DNA of 39,469 nt from NCBI GenBank assembly GCA_003170915.1, contig PMYB01000101.1, positions 1 to 39,469 on the forward strand. Reading direction: 5' to 3'. Position 1 is the first letter of the stretch, and each line of letters starts with the position of its first letter. The notes beneath the pieces were generated by a model, which ran no database searches, was not told the DNA's origin, and saw nothing but the letters and a program-made list of their open reading frames with translations. Below, piece after piece: positions 8,333 to 16,723 of the stretch. The translations under genes and the position numbers were made by a program. The stretch comes from Bryobacterales bacterium (GTDB lineage Bacteria; Acidobacteriota; Terriglobia; Bryobacterales; Bryobacteraceae).

Positions 8333-9106
8333 GTGCGAAGACTCGTGATCCGCCCCGGAGCGATCGGCGATTTCATCGTTTCATTGCCGGCATTGGAGTG
8401 CCTGCGAAGCGAGTACCTGGAAGTTTGGGTCGCCTCGCCGAACGTCCCGCTGGTGCGATTCGCGGATCGCGCGCGTTCCATCGCATCCACGTCGCTCGAT
8501 CTGCTGGGCGTCACGGAGCCGCCCGCGCGCCTGCTGGAAGAACTGCGTGGATTCGACTCGATCGTGTCGTGGTACGGCGCGAACCGGAGCGAGTTTCGCG
8601 AGTTGGTCCGCGCGCTTCAACTTCCGTTCACGTTTCTGCCGGCGCTTCCGGCGGAGGGTTCGGAGCTGCACGCGACGGAGTTCTACCTGATACAAGTGCG
8701 CGCGATGGCGAATGGCGCGAGCGATGGAATTCCGCGCATCCGTTGCGACGTGGAACGCGAGGACTTCGCCGCGATCCATCCGTTCTCCGGCAGCCCAAAG
8801 AAGAACTGGCCTTTGGAGAACTTCCGCGAGTTGGCGCGCACGCTGGAGCGGACCATGCCGGTGCGCTGGTGCGCGGGGGCGGACGATCCGCCGCTCGAAG
8901 GCGCGGTGCGCATCGACGATCTTTACGATCTGGCGTGCTGGCTGGCGCGCGCGCAGCTATACATCGGCAACGATTCGGGCATCACGCACCTGGCCGCGGC
9001 CGTGGGCACGCCGGTGCTGGCGCTCTACGGCCCGGCCTCGGACCCGGCGGTGTGGGCGCCGCGCGGCCCGCATGTGCGGGTGGGGCGGTGGGGCACTTGG
9101 GACTAA
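8333..9106 (+). CDS. Family 9 glycosyltransferase (heptosyltransferase-like)
   Basis: Likely transfers a sugar, typically heptose from ADP-heptose, to lipopolysaccharide core at the inner face of the cytoplasmic membrane. The 257-residue protein begins with the family's nucleotide-sugar glycosyltransferase start (RRLVIRPGAIGDFIVSLPAL). It carries the C-terminal donor-site signature (YIGNDSGITHLAAAVGTPVLALYG), including the Asp-Ser-Gly loop. It is shorter than classical WaaC/WaaF of about 320-350 residues, with a compact middle part. The GTG start at 8333 has only a weak ribosome site (GGAACGG). It is followed after 23 nt by the M49 peptidase gene. The acceptor sugar is unknown. Confidence 0.88.
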   Translation: MRRLVIRPGAIGDFIVSLPALECLRSEYLEVWVASPNVPLVRFADRARSIASTSLDLLGVTEPPARLLEELRGFDSIVSWYGANRSEFRELVRALQLPFTFLPALPAEGSELHATEFYLIQVRAMANGASDGIPRIRCDVEREDFAAIHPFSGSPKKNWPLENFRELARTLERTMPVRWCAGADDPPLEGAVRIDDLYDLACWLARAQLYIGNDSGITHLAAAVGTPVLALYGPASDPAVWAPRGPHVRVGRWGTWD

Positions 9107-9129
9107 CATGGTACGGAGGGAGTAAACAC

Positions 9130-11097
9130 GTGCGGAGTGCGCTGATTCTCGTTTTTGTTTGCGCGGCGGTTGCGGCTGACAATTCCGCGCTGGTGGACCG
9201 CGTGGGGACCACCGGGTTCGTGCAGCTCGAAGCGGAGAGCTTCCAGAAGCTGCCGCTCAAAGAGCAGACGCTAGCCTACTGGCTGAGCCAGGCTTCCATC
9301 GCTATCGATCCCATCAACTACGATCAGAACTCGATCTGGGGGCTGCGGCAGAAGCGGCTGCTCGAAGCGATCGTCAGTCACGCGGCGCCGGCGAACCCCA
9401 AGATCACGGCCTTCACCAAGCTGTTCTGGGCCAATCGCGGCAATCATAACGAAATGACGGCGCAAAAGTTCCTGCCGGAGTTTTCGGTCGAGGATTTGAA
9501 GACGGCGGCGGCATCGGCGCTCCGCAGCGGCGGATTCAAGGGCATGTCGCCGGCGGAACTGGATCGCGAGCTGGAGGCGCTGCGGCCATCGCTGTTCGAC
9601 GCCGATTTCGAGCCGACCATCACCGCCAAAAGCCCGCAAGGGACGCTCGACATGCTGCAAGCCAGCGCCAACAACTTCTACTACGGCGTCAGCATGGCGG
9701 ACCTGAAGAACTTTCACGACCGGCATCCGCTGAATTCGCGGCTGGTGAAGAGCGATTCGGGCAGGCTGGTGGAAGAGGTTTACCGCGCGGGGACTCCGGA
9801 CGGCAAGATTCCGGCGGGGCGCTACGCCCAGTTTCTGAAGAAGGCCAACGAGTATCTGGAAAAAGCGCAAGGGTACGCGGAGCCGGGGCAGGACCAGGCG
9901 ATCGCCGCCCTGATCCGCTATTACCAGACGGGCGATCCGGCCGACTGGGTGCGCTTCGGCACGGCCTGGGTGCAGAACAACGCGCGGGTGGATTTCGCCA
10001 ACGGGTTCATCGAGGTCTACCGCGACGCGCGCGCCGCCAAGGGCACGGCGCAGAGTTTCGTCAGCATCACCGATGAGAAGCTGAACCAACCCATGGCGAA
10101 ACTGGCGGCCAACGCGCAGTACTTCGAGGACCGCGCGCCGTGGGATCGGCAATACAAGAAAGAGGGAGTCACGCCGCCCATGGCCAAGGCCGTCGAGACG
10201 GTGATCGAGACCGGCGATTTTCACGTGAGCACGACCGGCGACAACCTGCCCAACGAGAATGAAATCCACGAGAAGTACGGCAGCAAGAGCTTCCTGTTTA
10301 CGGGCAGCTCGCGCACCTTGCGCCAGGGCATGGGGCCGCATGTGCTGGAAGAATTCGCGGCGTCGGAGGAAGAGATCGCCCTCTGCAAAAAGTACGGCGA
10401 GGAATCAACTTCCATGATGACCGCGCTGCACGAGGTGATCGGACACGGCTCGGGCAAGTTGAATCCGCGGCTTCAGGGCGGGCCCGAAACCCACCTGAAG
10501 GAATACTATTCCACCCTGGAAGAGGCGCGCGCGGACCTGATGGCGCTATGGAACATCTTCGACTCGAAGCTGCGGCAGCTCGGGCTGGTTTCGAGCTCGG
10601 AGGTGGGCAAGGCCATGTACTACGACGCGGTACGCGGGTCACTGACGCAGTTGATGCGCATTCCGAAGGGAGACACCATCGAGGAGGACCACCAGAGGAA
10701 CCGGCAGTTGATTGTCAATTACATCATGGACAAGACCGGCGCCATCCAAAAGACGGAGCGCGACGGGAAGACCTACCTGGCGCTGAAGGACTTCGACAAA
10801 ATGCGCCAGGGCGTAGGCATGCTGCTGGCCGAGTTGATGCGCATCAAGGCCGAGGGGGACTACGCGGCCATCAAAGCCCTGGTAGACCAGTATGCCGTGC
10901 ACTTCGACCCCAAGCTGCGCGACGAGGTGGTGGCGCGCTACCAGAAACTGGACATTCCGACTTACTGGTGCGGGATCAATGCCACCCTGGCGCCAAAGTT
11001 CGATTCGGCCGGCAAGGTGACGGCGGTAGGGATTTCGTACCCGCGGGACTTCGTCAGGCAGCAATTGAGCTACGCCGCCATGTACGGTGTACAATAA
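9130..11097 (+). CDS. Exported dipeptidyl-peptidase III-like metallopeptidase (family M49)
   Basis: Zinc exopeptidase expected to remove dipeptides from the N-terminus of short peptides. The 655-residue product has the M49 hallmark HEVIGH (HEXXGH) at 434-439 and the second zinc motif EEARAD at 464-469, followed by the helical lobe. The two motifs are closer together than in eukaryotic DPP III, as I recall for bacterial members. Start GTG 9130 is supported by GGAGG about 10 nt upstream and gives a clear signal peptide (MRSALILVFVCAAVAA), so the enzyme probably acts in the periplasm. The frame is open far upstream, but that extension crosses the glycosyltransferase gene in another frame and is not coding. 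The GNAT gene follows closely. Confidence 0.92.
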   Translation: MRSALILVFVCAAVAADNSALVDRVGTTGFVQLEAESFQKLPLKEQTLAYWLSQASIAIDPINYDQNSIWGLRQKRLLEAIVSHAAPANPKITAFTKLFWANRGNHNEMTAQKFLPEFSVEDLKTAAASALRSGGFKGMSPAELDRELEALRPSLFDADFEPTITAKSPQGTLDMLQASANNFYYGVSMADLKNFHDRHPLNSRLVKSDSGRLVEEVYRAGTPDGKIPAGRYAQFLKKANEYLEKAQGYAEPGQDQAIAALIRYYQTGDPADWVRFGTAWVQNNARVDFANGFIEVYRDARAAKGTAQSFVSITDEKLNQPMAKLAANAQYFEDRAPWDRQYKKEGVTPPMAKAVETVIETGDFHVSTTGDNLPNENEIHEKYGSKSFLFTGSSRTLRQGMGPHVLEEFAASEEEIALCKKYGEESTSMMTALHEVIGHGSGKLNPRLQGGPETHLKEYYSTLEEARADLMALWNIFDSKLRQLGLVSSSEVGKAMYYDAVRGSLTQLMRIPKGDTIEEDHQRNRQLIVNYIMDKTGAIQKTERDGKTYLALKDFDKMRQGVGMLLAELMRIKAEGDYAAIKALVDQYAVHFDPKLRDEVVARYQKLDIPTYWCGINATLAPKFDSAGKVTAVGISYPRDFVRQQLSYAAMYGVQ

Positions 11098-11107
11098 CAG
11101 GCACCTC

Positions 11108-12082
11108 ATGGCTGCCCGGCTACATCCGGCTCTTTCGCGGCCGCCCGAGATTGTCGATCTCCGGCGGCTTACCGCGCGGGACCTGGAACCGCTGCTCGAG
11201 GAGGAGACGGCTGCCTGGCGGGACGAGATCGAATGGGATTTCGATAAGTCGGCCGAGCTGGTGCGCCGCTTTGTGGATCTGCGGGCGCTCAACGGGAGCG
11301 CGCTCGTCGAAGACGGGGAAGTGGCCGGGTACGCGTATTACGTGCTGGAGGAGAACAAGGCGCTCATCGGCGACCTGTACGTGCGCCGCGCCTGGCGGAC
11401 GGTGGAGCGGGAGAACCTGCTGCTGGAATCGGCGCTCGAACCCATCATGGCAAATTCGTTCATTGGCCGCATCGAGTCGCAGCTCATGATGGCCGGCCTG
11501 GCGCCGGGCCGGGCAGCGCCCCATGCCGATTACCTGAGCGTTTACGAGCGCAACTTCATGCGGCTGGACCTGGGCCGCGCCGCGCTGGCGGAAGGCAACG
11601 TGCGGCGGCCCATGTACATTGAGAAGTGGTCCGACCATTATCAGGATGCGGCCGCGCAGTCGCTCGCCGCGGCATACGTGGGCCACATCGACGGCCGCAT
11701 CAACGACCAGTACCGCAGCACCGCGGGCGCGCGCCGGTTCCTGTACAACATCACGCAGTCGCCCGGCTGCGGGGAGTTCTACCGGCCGGCGTCTTACGTC
11801 GCGCTGGAGGCGGCGACCGGGCGGTTGTGCGGCATTTCTCTGGCCAGCCTGGTGGCGCCGGGGTGCGGCCACATCACGCAGATCTACGTTACGCCATCGG
11901 TGCGGGGGACGGGCATCGGACACGCGCTGCTGCGCCAGTCGCTGACCACCCTGCGGGAGGCGGACTGCCGCTCGGCGAGCCTCACGGTAACGGCCGCCAA
12001 CGAAGACGCCGTGACGCTGTACGAGCGGGTGGGATTCCGGACCGTGAGACGGTTCCCGGCGTACGTGTGGGAAGGGTTCTAG
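11108..12082 (+). CDS. GNAT-family N-acetyltransferase, two-domain
   Basis: Likely acetylates an amine using acetyl-CoA; the substrate is unknown. The 324-residue protein appears to be a double GNAT. A divergent N-terminal half is followed by a canonical C-terminal domain with ITQIYVTPSVRGTGIGHALL (acetyl-CoA pyrophosphate loop, R-G-T-G-I-G) and NEDAVTLYERVGFRTVRR (the usual terminal helix and strand). ATG 11108 is preferred over GTG 11087, which lies inside the M49 gene; AGG sits about 7 nt before it. Two copies of the 11-mer ACATCACGCAG occur at 11748-11758 and 11871-11881. A decayed partial copy of this gene at 23396-23628 lacks exactly the segment between them. Confidence 0.85.
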   Translation: MAARLHPALSRPPEIVDLRRLTARDLEPLLEEETAAWRDEIEWDFDKSAELVRRFVDLRALNGSALVEDGEVAGYAYYVLEENKALIGDLYVRRAWRTVERENLLLESALEPIMANSFIGRIESQLMMAGLAPGRAAPHADYLSVYERNFMRLDLGRAALAEGNVRRPMYIEKWSDHYQDAAAQSLAAAYVGHIDGRINDQYRSTAGARRFLYNITQSPGCGEFYRPASYVALEAATGRLCGISLASLVAPGCGHITQIYVTPSVRGTGIGHALLRQSLTTLREADCRSASLTVTAANEDAVTLYERVGFRTVRRFPAYVWEGF

Positions 12083-12167
12083 CCTCGTACTGTCCCGCGT
12101 TTTGATTCCGCTGCGCGGCAGACTCCACGCCGCGGCCGCAGTTACCTGGCGCCCCCGCCCGGTTTCC

Positions 12168-12473
12168 TCAGCCGACTGCTACGAGGATGGACTTCATTGT
12201 CTCGTTCCATTTGCTGCAGTCAAGCAGTTCAAGACCGACCCAGAAGTTCGTCCCCGTGGCGGACACGCGTTGTGCACGGCCTACGAGAAAGTGATCGTCC
12301 CACTGGACTTTTACTATTCTTCCGGAAGAAATGGGTTTTTCCACCGTAATGCACAACCCCGATGTCGAGAAATCCCGGATTTGACATGGAACTGTGACAT
12401 CAGGGTGGCCCAGGATAGTAGCCCTGCTGTTTTCCCCGGTTGCAATTCTTTTTTCCGCTCGATGATTTTTCAT
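12168..12473 (-). CDS. PilZ-domain protein (cyclic-di-GMP receptor)
   Basis: A 101-residue stand-alone PilZ domain expected to bind cyclic di-GMP and pass the signal to a partner protein. The binding motifs are visible: an N-terminal arginine cluster (RAEKR, RxxxR type) and DFSTSG (D/N-x-S-x-x-G) about 30 residues later, followed by beta-barrel strands (LCITVE, RIVKVQW, FLVGRAQRV). ATG 12473 has a strong GGAGGT 5 nt upstream. It lies 131 nt downstream of the peptide-transporter ATPase gene on the same strand, so it may share or follow the operon that carries a cyclic-di-GMP enzyme. No output domain is fused. Confidence 0.88.
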   Translation of the reverse strand: MKNHRAEKRIATGENSRATILGHPDVTVPCQIRDFSTSGLCITVEKPISSGRIVKVQWDDHFLVGRAQRVSATGTNFWVGLELLDCSKWNETMKSILVAVG

Positions 12474-12604
12474 AAGTCACCTCCCTGCGATCGGCTATTA
12501 TTACCTTTCAAACGACCATGACGAACTCGTTACGCTCCGCCCAAGAGGCGGACCGGATGGACCTGAACCTGCTCCGAGTGCTTTGGTTGCAATCACAACA
12601 CGTG

Positions 12605-13405
12605 TCATCGCATATCACCTGTCATCACGCGGCCGGGGAGCGCGCCGATCAGGGCCTGTGTGTAGGGGTGCTCCGGCGCTTCGAACACCGCATCCGTCTC
12701 CGCAAATTCCACAATACGGCCCTCGTGGAGGATCGCCACACGGTCGCAGAAGCCGGCGATCGACATCAGGTCGTGGGAGATGTATAGAATGCCCATACCG
12801 AGCTCCCGGTTCAGCCGCGAAAGCAATCGCAGCACATCCGCCTGGGAGATGAGGTCCAGCGAGCTGGTGGGCTCATCCGCAATCAACAGGCTGGGATGGT
12901 GGAGCACCGCCATGGCGATCAGCACCCGCTGCGCCTGGCCGACGCTGACCTCGCCGGGATACCTTCGCAGAAAGGTGCGCTCCGAGGGAAGCCCGACCTG
13001 TGCGATCGCCCTGTACACCTCGCGCTCCACGTCCGCGCGGGATCCGTTCCGATGCGCCCTCCACGCCTCAGCCATCTGATCGCCCAAGCGAAGCGCCGGG
13101 TTCAAGTATGAAGAAGGGCTTTGGGGCACGAAGGCGATTTCTTTTCCCCGGATGCTCCGCATTTCGCGCTCGCCGGATAGCATGAGGTCCCGGCCGTTGA
13201 ACCAGATGCTTCCCGAGACGCGGCCGCCCTTCAGATCGAGCAGCCGGAGGAGGGCGAGCGCGAGACTGCTCTTGCCCGATCCGCTCTCACCGACCAGCCC
13301 GACAATCTCACCGGGACACACGTCGAGCATGGCATCGTCGAGCACCCGCGGCCTGCCCGGGTAGTCGATGGAAAGCCGGATGTGGAGCGCCGGACAGCCG
13401 TTCAC
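12605..13405 (-). CDS. Peptide ABC transporter ATPase (DppD/OppD-like)
   Basis: Energises peptide or related solute import with the two permeases upstream. The 266-residue protein has Walker A GESGSGKS (39-46), Walker B LLIADEPTSSLD and the switch histidine in YISHDL. The family's C-terminal segment (PEHPYTQALIGALPG) is present. The ABC signature reads VSVGQ where most family members have LSGGQ or LSGGM. Start GTG 13405 overlaps the stop of the binding-protein gene by 4 nt (GTGA); a longer in-frame extension is antisense or out-of-frame sequence inside that gene. Dpp/Opp systems usually have two ATPases (D and F); only one is present here, so it may act as a homodimer. Confidence 0.9.
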   Translation of the reverse strand: MNGCPALHIRLSIDYPGRPRVLDDAMLDVCPGEIVGLVGESGSGKSSLALALLRLLDLKGGRVSGSIWFNGRDLMLSGEREMRSIRGKEIAFVPQSPSSYLNPALRLGDQMAEAWRAHRNGSRADVEREVYRAIAQVGLPSERTFLRRYPGEVSVGQAQRVLIAMAVLHHPSLLIADEPTSSLDLISQADVLRLLSRLNRELGMGILYISHDLMSIAGFCDRVAILHEGRIVEFAETDAVFEAPEHPYTQALIGALPGRVMTGDMR

Positions 13406-15033
13406 TTTTTCACCACCTCCGGGGCCAGCGCGAGCATCTCGATATTCCACACCGCCTGCGGGCGAAGCACGCTGGGATTGGCGTTCTGCAACGACGGCGA
13501 TACGGCAACCAAAGCGTTCCTGGTCACCAGGTAGAGGAAGGGAACCTCCTGCGACACGATTTCCTGCACCTTGTCGAAATAAGCCTTGCGCTTCGCCGGA
13601 TTGAGCTCGGAGCCTTGCGCCTGCATCAAGCGATCGATTTCCGCTTCCCAGGGCGTGGCCGGCGAGACCTGGTTGGGATTCCACTGATGGTTGCCGGCCG
13701 AACTCAGCCAGACGTTCATCTGGGCATCGGGATCGAGATCGACATTGGTCAGGCCGAGAAGACACGATTCGTAATCGAAGCTCTGGCTGATCCGATCGAT
13801 GATGGCGGAGTAATCGAGCTTCACCACGTTCAGGCGGATTCCGATGGCCTTGAGGTCCTGCTGGATCATCTGGGCGAGCATCTCGCGGGCCTGATTGCCG
13901 GCGTTGGTGACGATCGAAAACTCGACGGCATGCGACTGGGCATCGTACAACTGGCCATCCCGCAGGCGGAATCCAGCTTTGCGCAGGCGGTCGAGAGCTT
14001 CCTTCGGATCGTAGGGGTGCGGCTTGAGGCCGGCGTCGAACCAGAAGCGATTGGCCGGTGAAATGGGCCCCTCGGCCGGGCGGGCGTGGCCGCGATAGAC
14101 GAGCCGGCACAGGTCCTCGCGATTCACCGCCGCGGAAATGGCGCGTCGGAATTCGCGCGATTGGAACCACTGCTTCTTGTAAGCCGGGAGGGGCGCTTTG
14201 GGCGACTGGTTGAACCACATCATCTCGGATTCGAGCGACGGCCCCAGGTCGCGAACGGCCGCAGGCATGCGAGCCTGCAACTGGTCGAAAATCTCCGGCG
14301 AGACCGCGTTGACGATATCGAGCTCGCCGCGCTGGAAGCGGATCAGCTCCATATCGCGGTTCTGCTGGATGTAGAGCCGCACCGAATCGATGCGCGGCAG
14401 CCGCAGGCCTTGTGCATCGCGCTTCCAGTAATAGGGATTGCGCAAGAGATCGACTTCGCTCCCGGGCTTGTACTGGGCGACGTAGAACGGGCCCAGGCTG
14501 GCCATTTCTTTTTTGCGAGATTTACTGGAGAGGATGCCCACCTGGTCGAACAGTCTTTCGAGCCCGGCGACCGGCGTGGGAAACGTCAGCGTCACTTCGT
14601 CCGCGGCGGGCGTTTCGATCTTGACGGACGTGCCGCCGGCGTGGAAGGAATCGGCGGTGGGGGCATGCAGGTTGGGATCGAACAGGGTACGCATGGTGTA
14701 AGCGACATCTTCGGCCGAAAACGCCGTGCCATCGGAGAATGTCACGTTCGGCCTCAGCTTAAAGGCGATCCCTCGCCCTTGCGAGACCATGCGCCAGGAG
14801 GCGGCCAATTCGGGTTGCAGCTCCTGCGTCTGCCGGTTCACACGAATGAGGACACCGGCGGTCATATAGCGGATGGCTTCCGAAGAAGTATCGGCCACCA
14901 GCAGCGGGTTGAAGGTCTTGGGCTCGGAATAGAGGCAGAAGCGGAGCTCGCCGCCGTACTGCGCGCCGGGCCCAGGGGGCACCGCGGCGACGGCCGAACA
15001 GACCAGGCCAAATACAGCCAGGGAACGCTTCAT
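13402..15033 (-). CDS. Extracellular solute-binding protein, family 5 (peptide ABC transporter)
   Basis: Periplasmic receptor that captures oligopeptides or similar ligands for the adjacent permeases. The 543-residue product has a Sec signal peptide (MKRSLAVFGLVCSAVAA) without a proper lipobox, then family 5 features: GGELRFCLYSEPKTFNPL at the mature N-terminus, LRPNVTFSDGTAFSAEDVAYT and FRRAISAAVNREDL. Length fits DppA/OppA. ATG 15033 is chosen because it carries GGAGGT 9 nt upstream, begins a signal peptide and overlaps the preceding permease stop by 4 nt (ATGA). The ligand cannot be predicted; nickel and glycoside-binding relatives exist. Confidence 0.92.
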   Translation of the reverse strand: MKRSLAVFGLVCSAVAAVPPGPGAQYGGELRFCLYSEPKTFNPLLVADTSSEAIRYMTAGVLIRVNRQTQELQPELAASWRMVSQGRGIAFKLRPNVTFSDGTAFSAEDVAYTMRTLFDPNLHAPTADSFHAGGTSVKIETPAADEVTLTFPTPVAGLERLFDQVGILSSKSRKKEMASLGPFYVAQYKPGSEVDLLRNPYYWKRDAQGLRLPRIDSVRLYIQQNRDMELIRFQRGELDIVNAVSPEIFDQLQARMPAAVRDLGPSLESEMMWFNQSPKAPLPAYKKQWFQSREFRRAISAAVNREDLCRLVYRGHARPAEGPISPANRFWFDAGLKPHPYDPKEALDRLRKAGFRLRDGQLYDAQSHAVEFSIVTNAGNQAREMLAQMIQQDLKAIGIRLNVVKLDYSAIIDRISQSFDYESCLLGLTNVDLDPDAQMNVWLSSAGNHQWNPNQVSPATPWEAEIDRLMQAQGSELNPAKRKAYFDKVQEIVSQEVPFLYLVTRNALVAVSPSLQNANPSVLRPQAVWNIEMLALAPEVVKK

Positions 15034-15830
15034 CGCACCACCACCTCCGACGATTGGGTCATGTAGAGACAGCTCACCACAAGCGCCATCAGGATCAACG
15101 GCGCCCACGCCGCCGCATCCGGAACCAGGCCGCTCTCAAGCGGGCGCAGCAGGTTTCCCCACGAGGGAAGGGGATCCGCTACACCGAGGCCGAGGAGGCC
15201 CAGGTTGGCCTCCGCGAGAATATAGATCGGAATCGACGCCCGGAATTGCGCCGTCAGGATCGGCCGCACGTTGGGCAGGACGTGCTTCAGCAGAACGCGA
15301 CCGTTGGGGAGGCCGCAGGCGCGGGCCTGGACCACCATGTCGGAGCAGCGCAGCGTGCGGCAACCGGCGCGGACGATGCGGGCGGTCGACGGCCAGCCGA
15401 GCAAGCCGATGAGGCCGAAGGTCACCAGCACCGAAAGCAGCGCCGGCAGGTTCAACGGCAGCATGGCGCGCACGATGATCAGGAGGAAGAGCCAGGGGAG
15501 AGACAACATGAGGTCGATCCCAGCCACGGCGGCGCGATCGAACCAGCCTCCCAGAAAACCGGCCAGCCCTCCCACGAGGGCGGCCAAAATGGTGGAGAGC
15601 AGGGCGGCGACCGGCGCAGCCAGCAACGATACTCGTGTCCCGTACAGCAGCCGGGAGAGCCGGTCGCGACCCAACTCGTCCGTCCCCAGCGGAAACTGGC
15701 TGGAGATCGGCGCATTCGGCAGTTCGCGGAACTGCCGATCGTACGGCGTCCTGGTCAGGGAGCCGGGCCACAACGCTACCAGGAGGAGGGTGAGCAGCAG
15801 CGTTCCGGCCAAATAACGGATAGCCTTCAT
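15030..15830 (-). CDS. Peptide ABC transporter permease (DppC-like)
   Basis: Inner-membrane channel subunit of the peptide importer. The 266-residue protein starts with one membrane helix (YLAGTLLLTLLLVALW) and the family's periplasmic signature (PLGTDELGRDRLSRLLYGTR), followed by about five more helices. The cytoplasmic coupling region includes ARACGLPNGRVLLKHVLPN, the usual EAA-type loop. The ending LGLGVADPLPSWGNLL matches the conserved GxGxxPPxxxWG region, with D in place of the first P. ATG 15830 overlaps the upstream permease stop by 4 nt and its own stop overlaps the binding-protein start by 4 nt. Confidence 0.92.
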   Translation of the reverse strand: MKAIRYLAGTLLLTLLLVALWPGSLTRTPYDRQFRELPNAPISSQFPLGTDELGRDRLSRLLYGTRVSLLAAPVAALLSTILAALVGGLAGFLGGWFDRAAVAGIDLMLSLPWLFLLIIVRAMLPLNLPALLSVLVTFGLIGLLGWPSTARIVRAGCRTLRCSDMVVQARACGLPNGRVLLKHVLPNVRPILTAQFRASIPIYILAEANLGLLGLGVADPLPSWGNLLRPLESGLVPDAAAWAPLILMALVVSCLYMTQSSEVVVR

Positions 15831-16723
15831 GACTGACTCCGTAAGGCTGGGGTGCAGAGATCAGCCACCAGGTTGGACATCTGGGTAACCAGCGCGATCA
15901 TGACCGTCAGCACGACGAGCACGGGAAGGTCACGCGCCGCGGCGGCCTTCCATGCGAGCTGGCCGAGGCCCGGGATGTCGCAGATTGCTTCGATGGCAAC
16001 GGCGGCGCCGAATGCCATGTTGATCGAAACTGCAACCAGCGCGATCAATTGCGGCCGCACCGGCAACAAGACATGCCGCAACAGCATGGGCTGCCAGCGG
16101 AGTCCCTTGGCGCGGGCGAGCAGCACGTGAGGCATGCCGGAGGCTTGCAGGAGAACATTGCGCAAATACTGGTACAGCCTGGGGAAGAGCACCAGCGCGA
16201 TCATCCATTTTGCGGAACCTCCCAGGCGGAAGAGCAGGATCGCGATACCGGCGGCGGGCAGGGATGCGGTCATGCCGCTCAACACGCTCGAAAGGGCGGC
16301 CAGCCGGCGCAGCCGCCGCACGACGGCCGGAACGGAAAACACGATGGCCAGCATCCACGCGCCGGCGATGCCCCAGAGCATCAGATCGATGGTGGCCGGC
16401 GCCCGGTCCGCCAGCAATTCGCGGATAGGACGGTTCAGCGATTGCGAAAAGCCGAGGTCCCCCGCGAGGACGTGTTTCCACCAGGCGGCGTAAAATCGCA
16501 GCAGGTTCCGCTCCTGGTCGTGGGACCGGAGGACCGCCTGCTGGCTCTGGCGGCTCAAACGCGCATCGAGCTGGTTCTCATCGAGGCCGAAACCGGGGCT
16601 GAAGCGCACCATGGTAGCGCTCAGGAGACCGCCGGCAAGGGCCGTCGCGGCGATGCGCAGCAGCGCCCGTCCCACACGACCGCGGGATCGGGCTGCATCC
16701 GTAGATGGCATCCGCGGGTTCAT
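15827..16723 (-). CDS. Peptide ABC transporter permease (DppB-like)
   Basis: First permease subunit of the importer. The 298-residue protein has an N-terminal membrane helix (about residues 22-42), then a periplasmic stretch that includes LAGDLGFSQSLNRPIRELL, the usual DppB/OppB signature. About five membrane helices follow, with the coupling loop LLARAKGLRWQPMLLRHVLLP. EAICDIPGLGQLAWKAAAARD near the C-terminus matches the family's E-x-x-F-x-x-P-G-x-G-x-L region, weakly diverged. ATG 16723 overlaps the stop of the HD-GYP/GGDEF gene by 4 nt, tying this transporter to cyclic-di-GMP signalling at the level of translation. Confidence 0.9.
   Translation of the reverse strand: MNPRMPSTDAARSRGRVGRALLRIAATALAGGLLSATMVRFSPGFGLDENQLDARLSRQSQQAVLRSHDQERNLLRFYAAWWKHVLAGDLGFSQSLNRPIRELLADRAPATIDLMLWGIAGAWMLAIVFSVPAVVRRLRRLAALSSVLSGMTASLPAAGIAILLFRLGGSAKWMIALVLFPRLYQYLRNVLLQASGMPHVLLARAKGLRWQPMLLRHVLLPVRPQLIALVAVSINMAFGAAVAIEAICDIPGLGQLAWKAAAARDLPVLVVLTVMIALVTQMSNLVADLCTPALRSQS

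Noticed and set aside
7921-9129. N-terminal extension of the M49 peptidase to 1058 residues
   Set aside because: It crosses the glycosyltransferase gene in another frame; GTG 9130 has a Shine-Dalgarno and starts a signal peptide.
13406-14218. Upstream extension of the DppD-like ATPase to 537 residues
   Set aside because: The extra 270 residues come from the wrong frame of the binding-protein gene; GTG 13405 gives the proper ATPase start and a 4-nt overlap.
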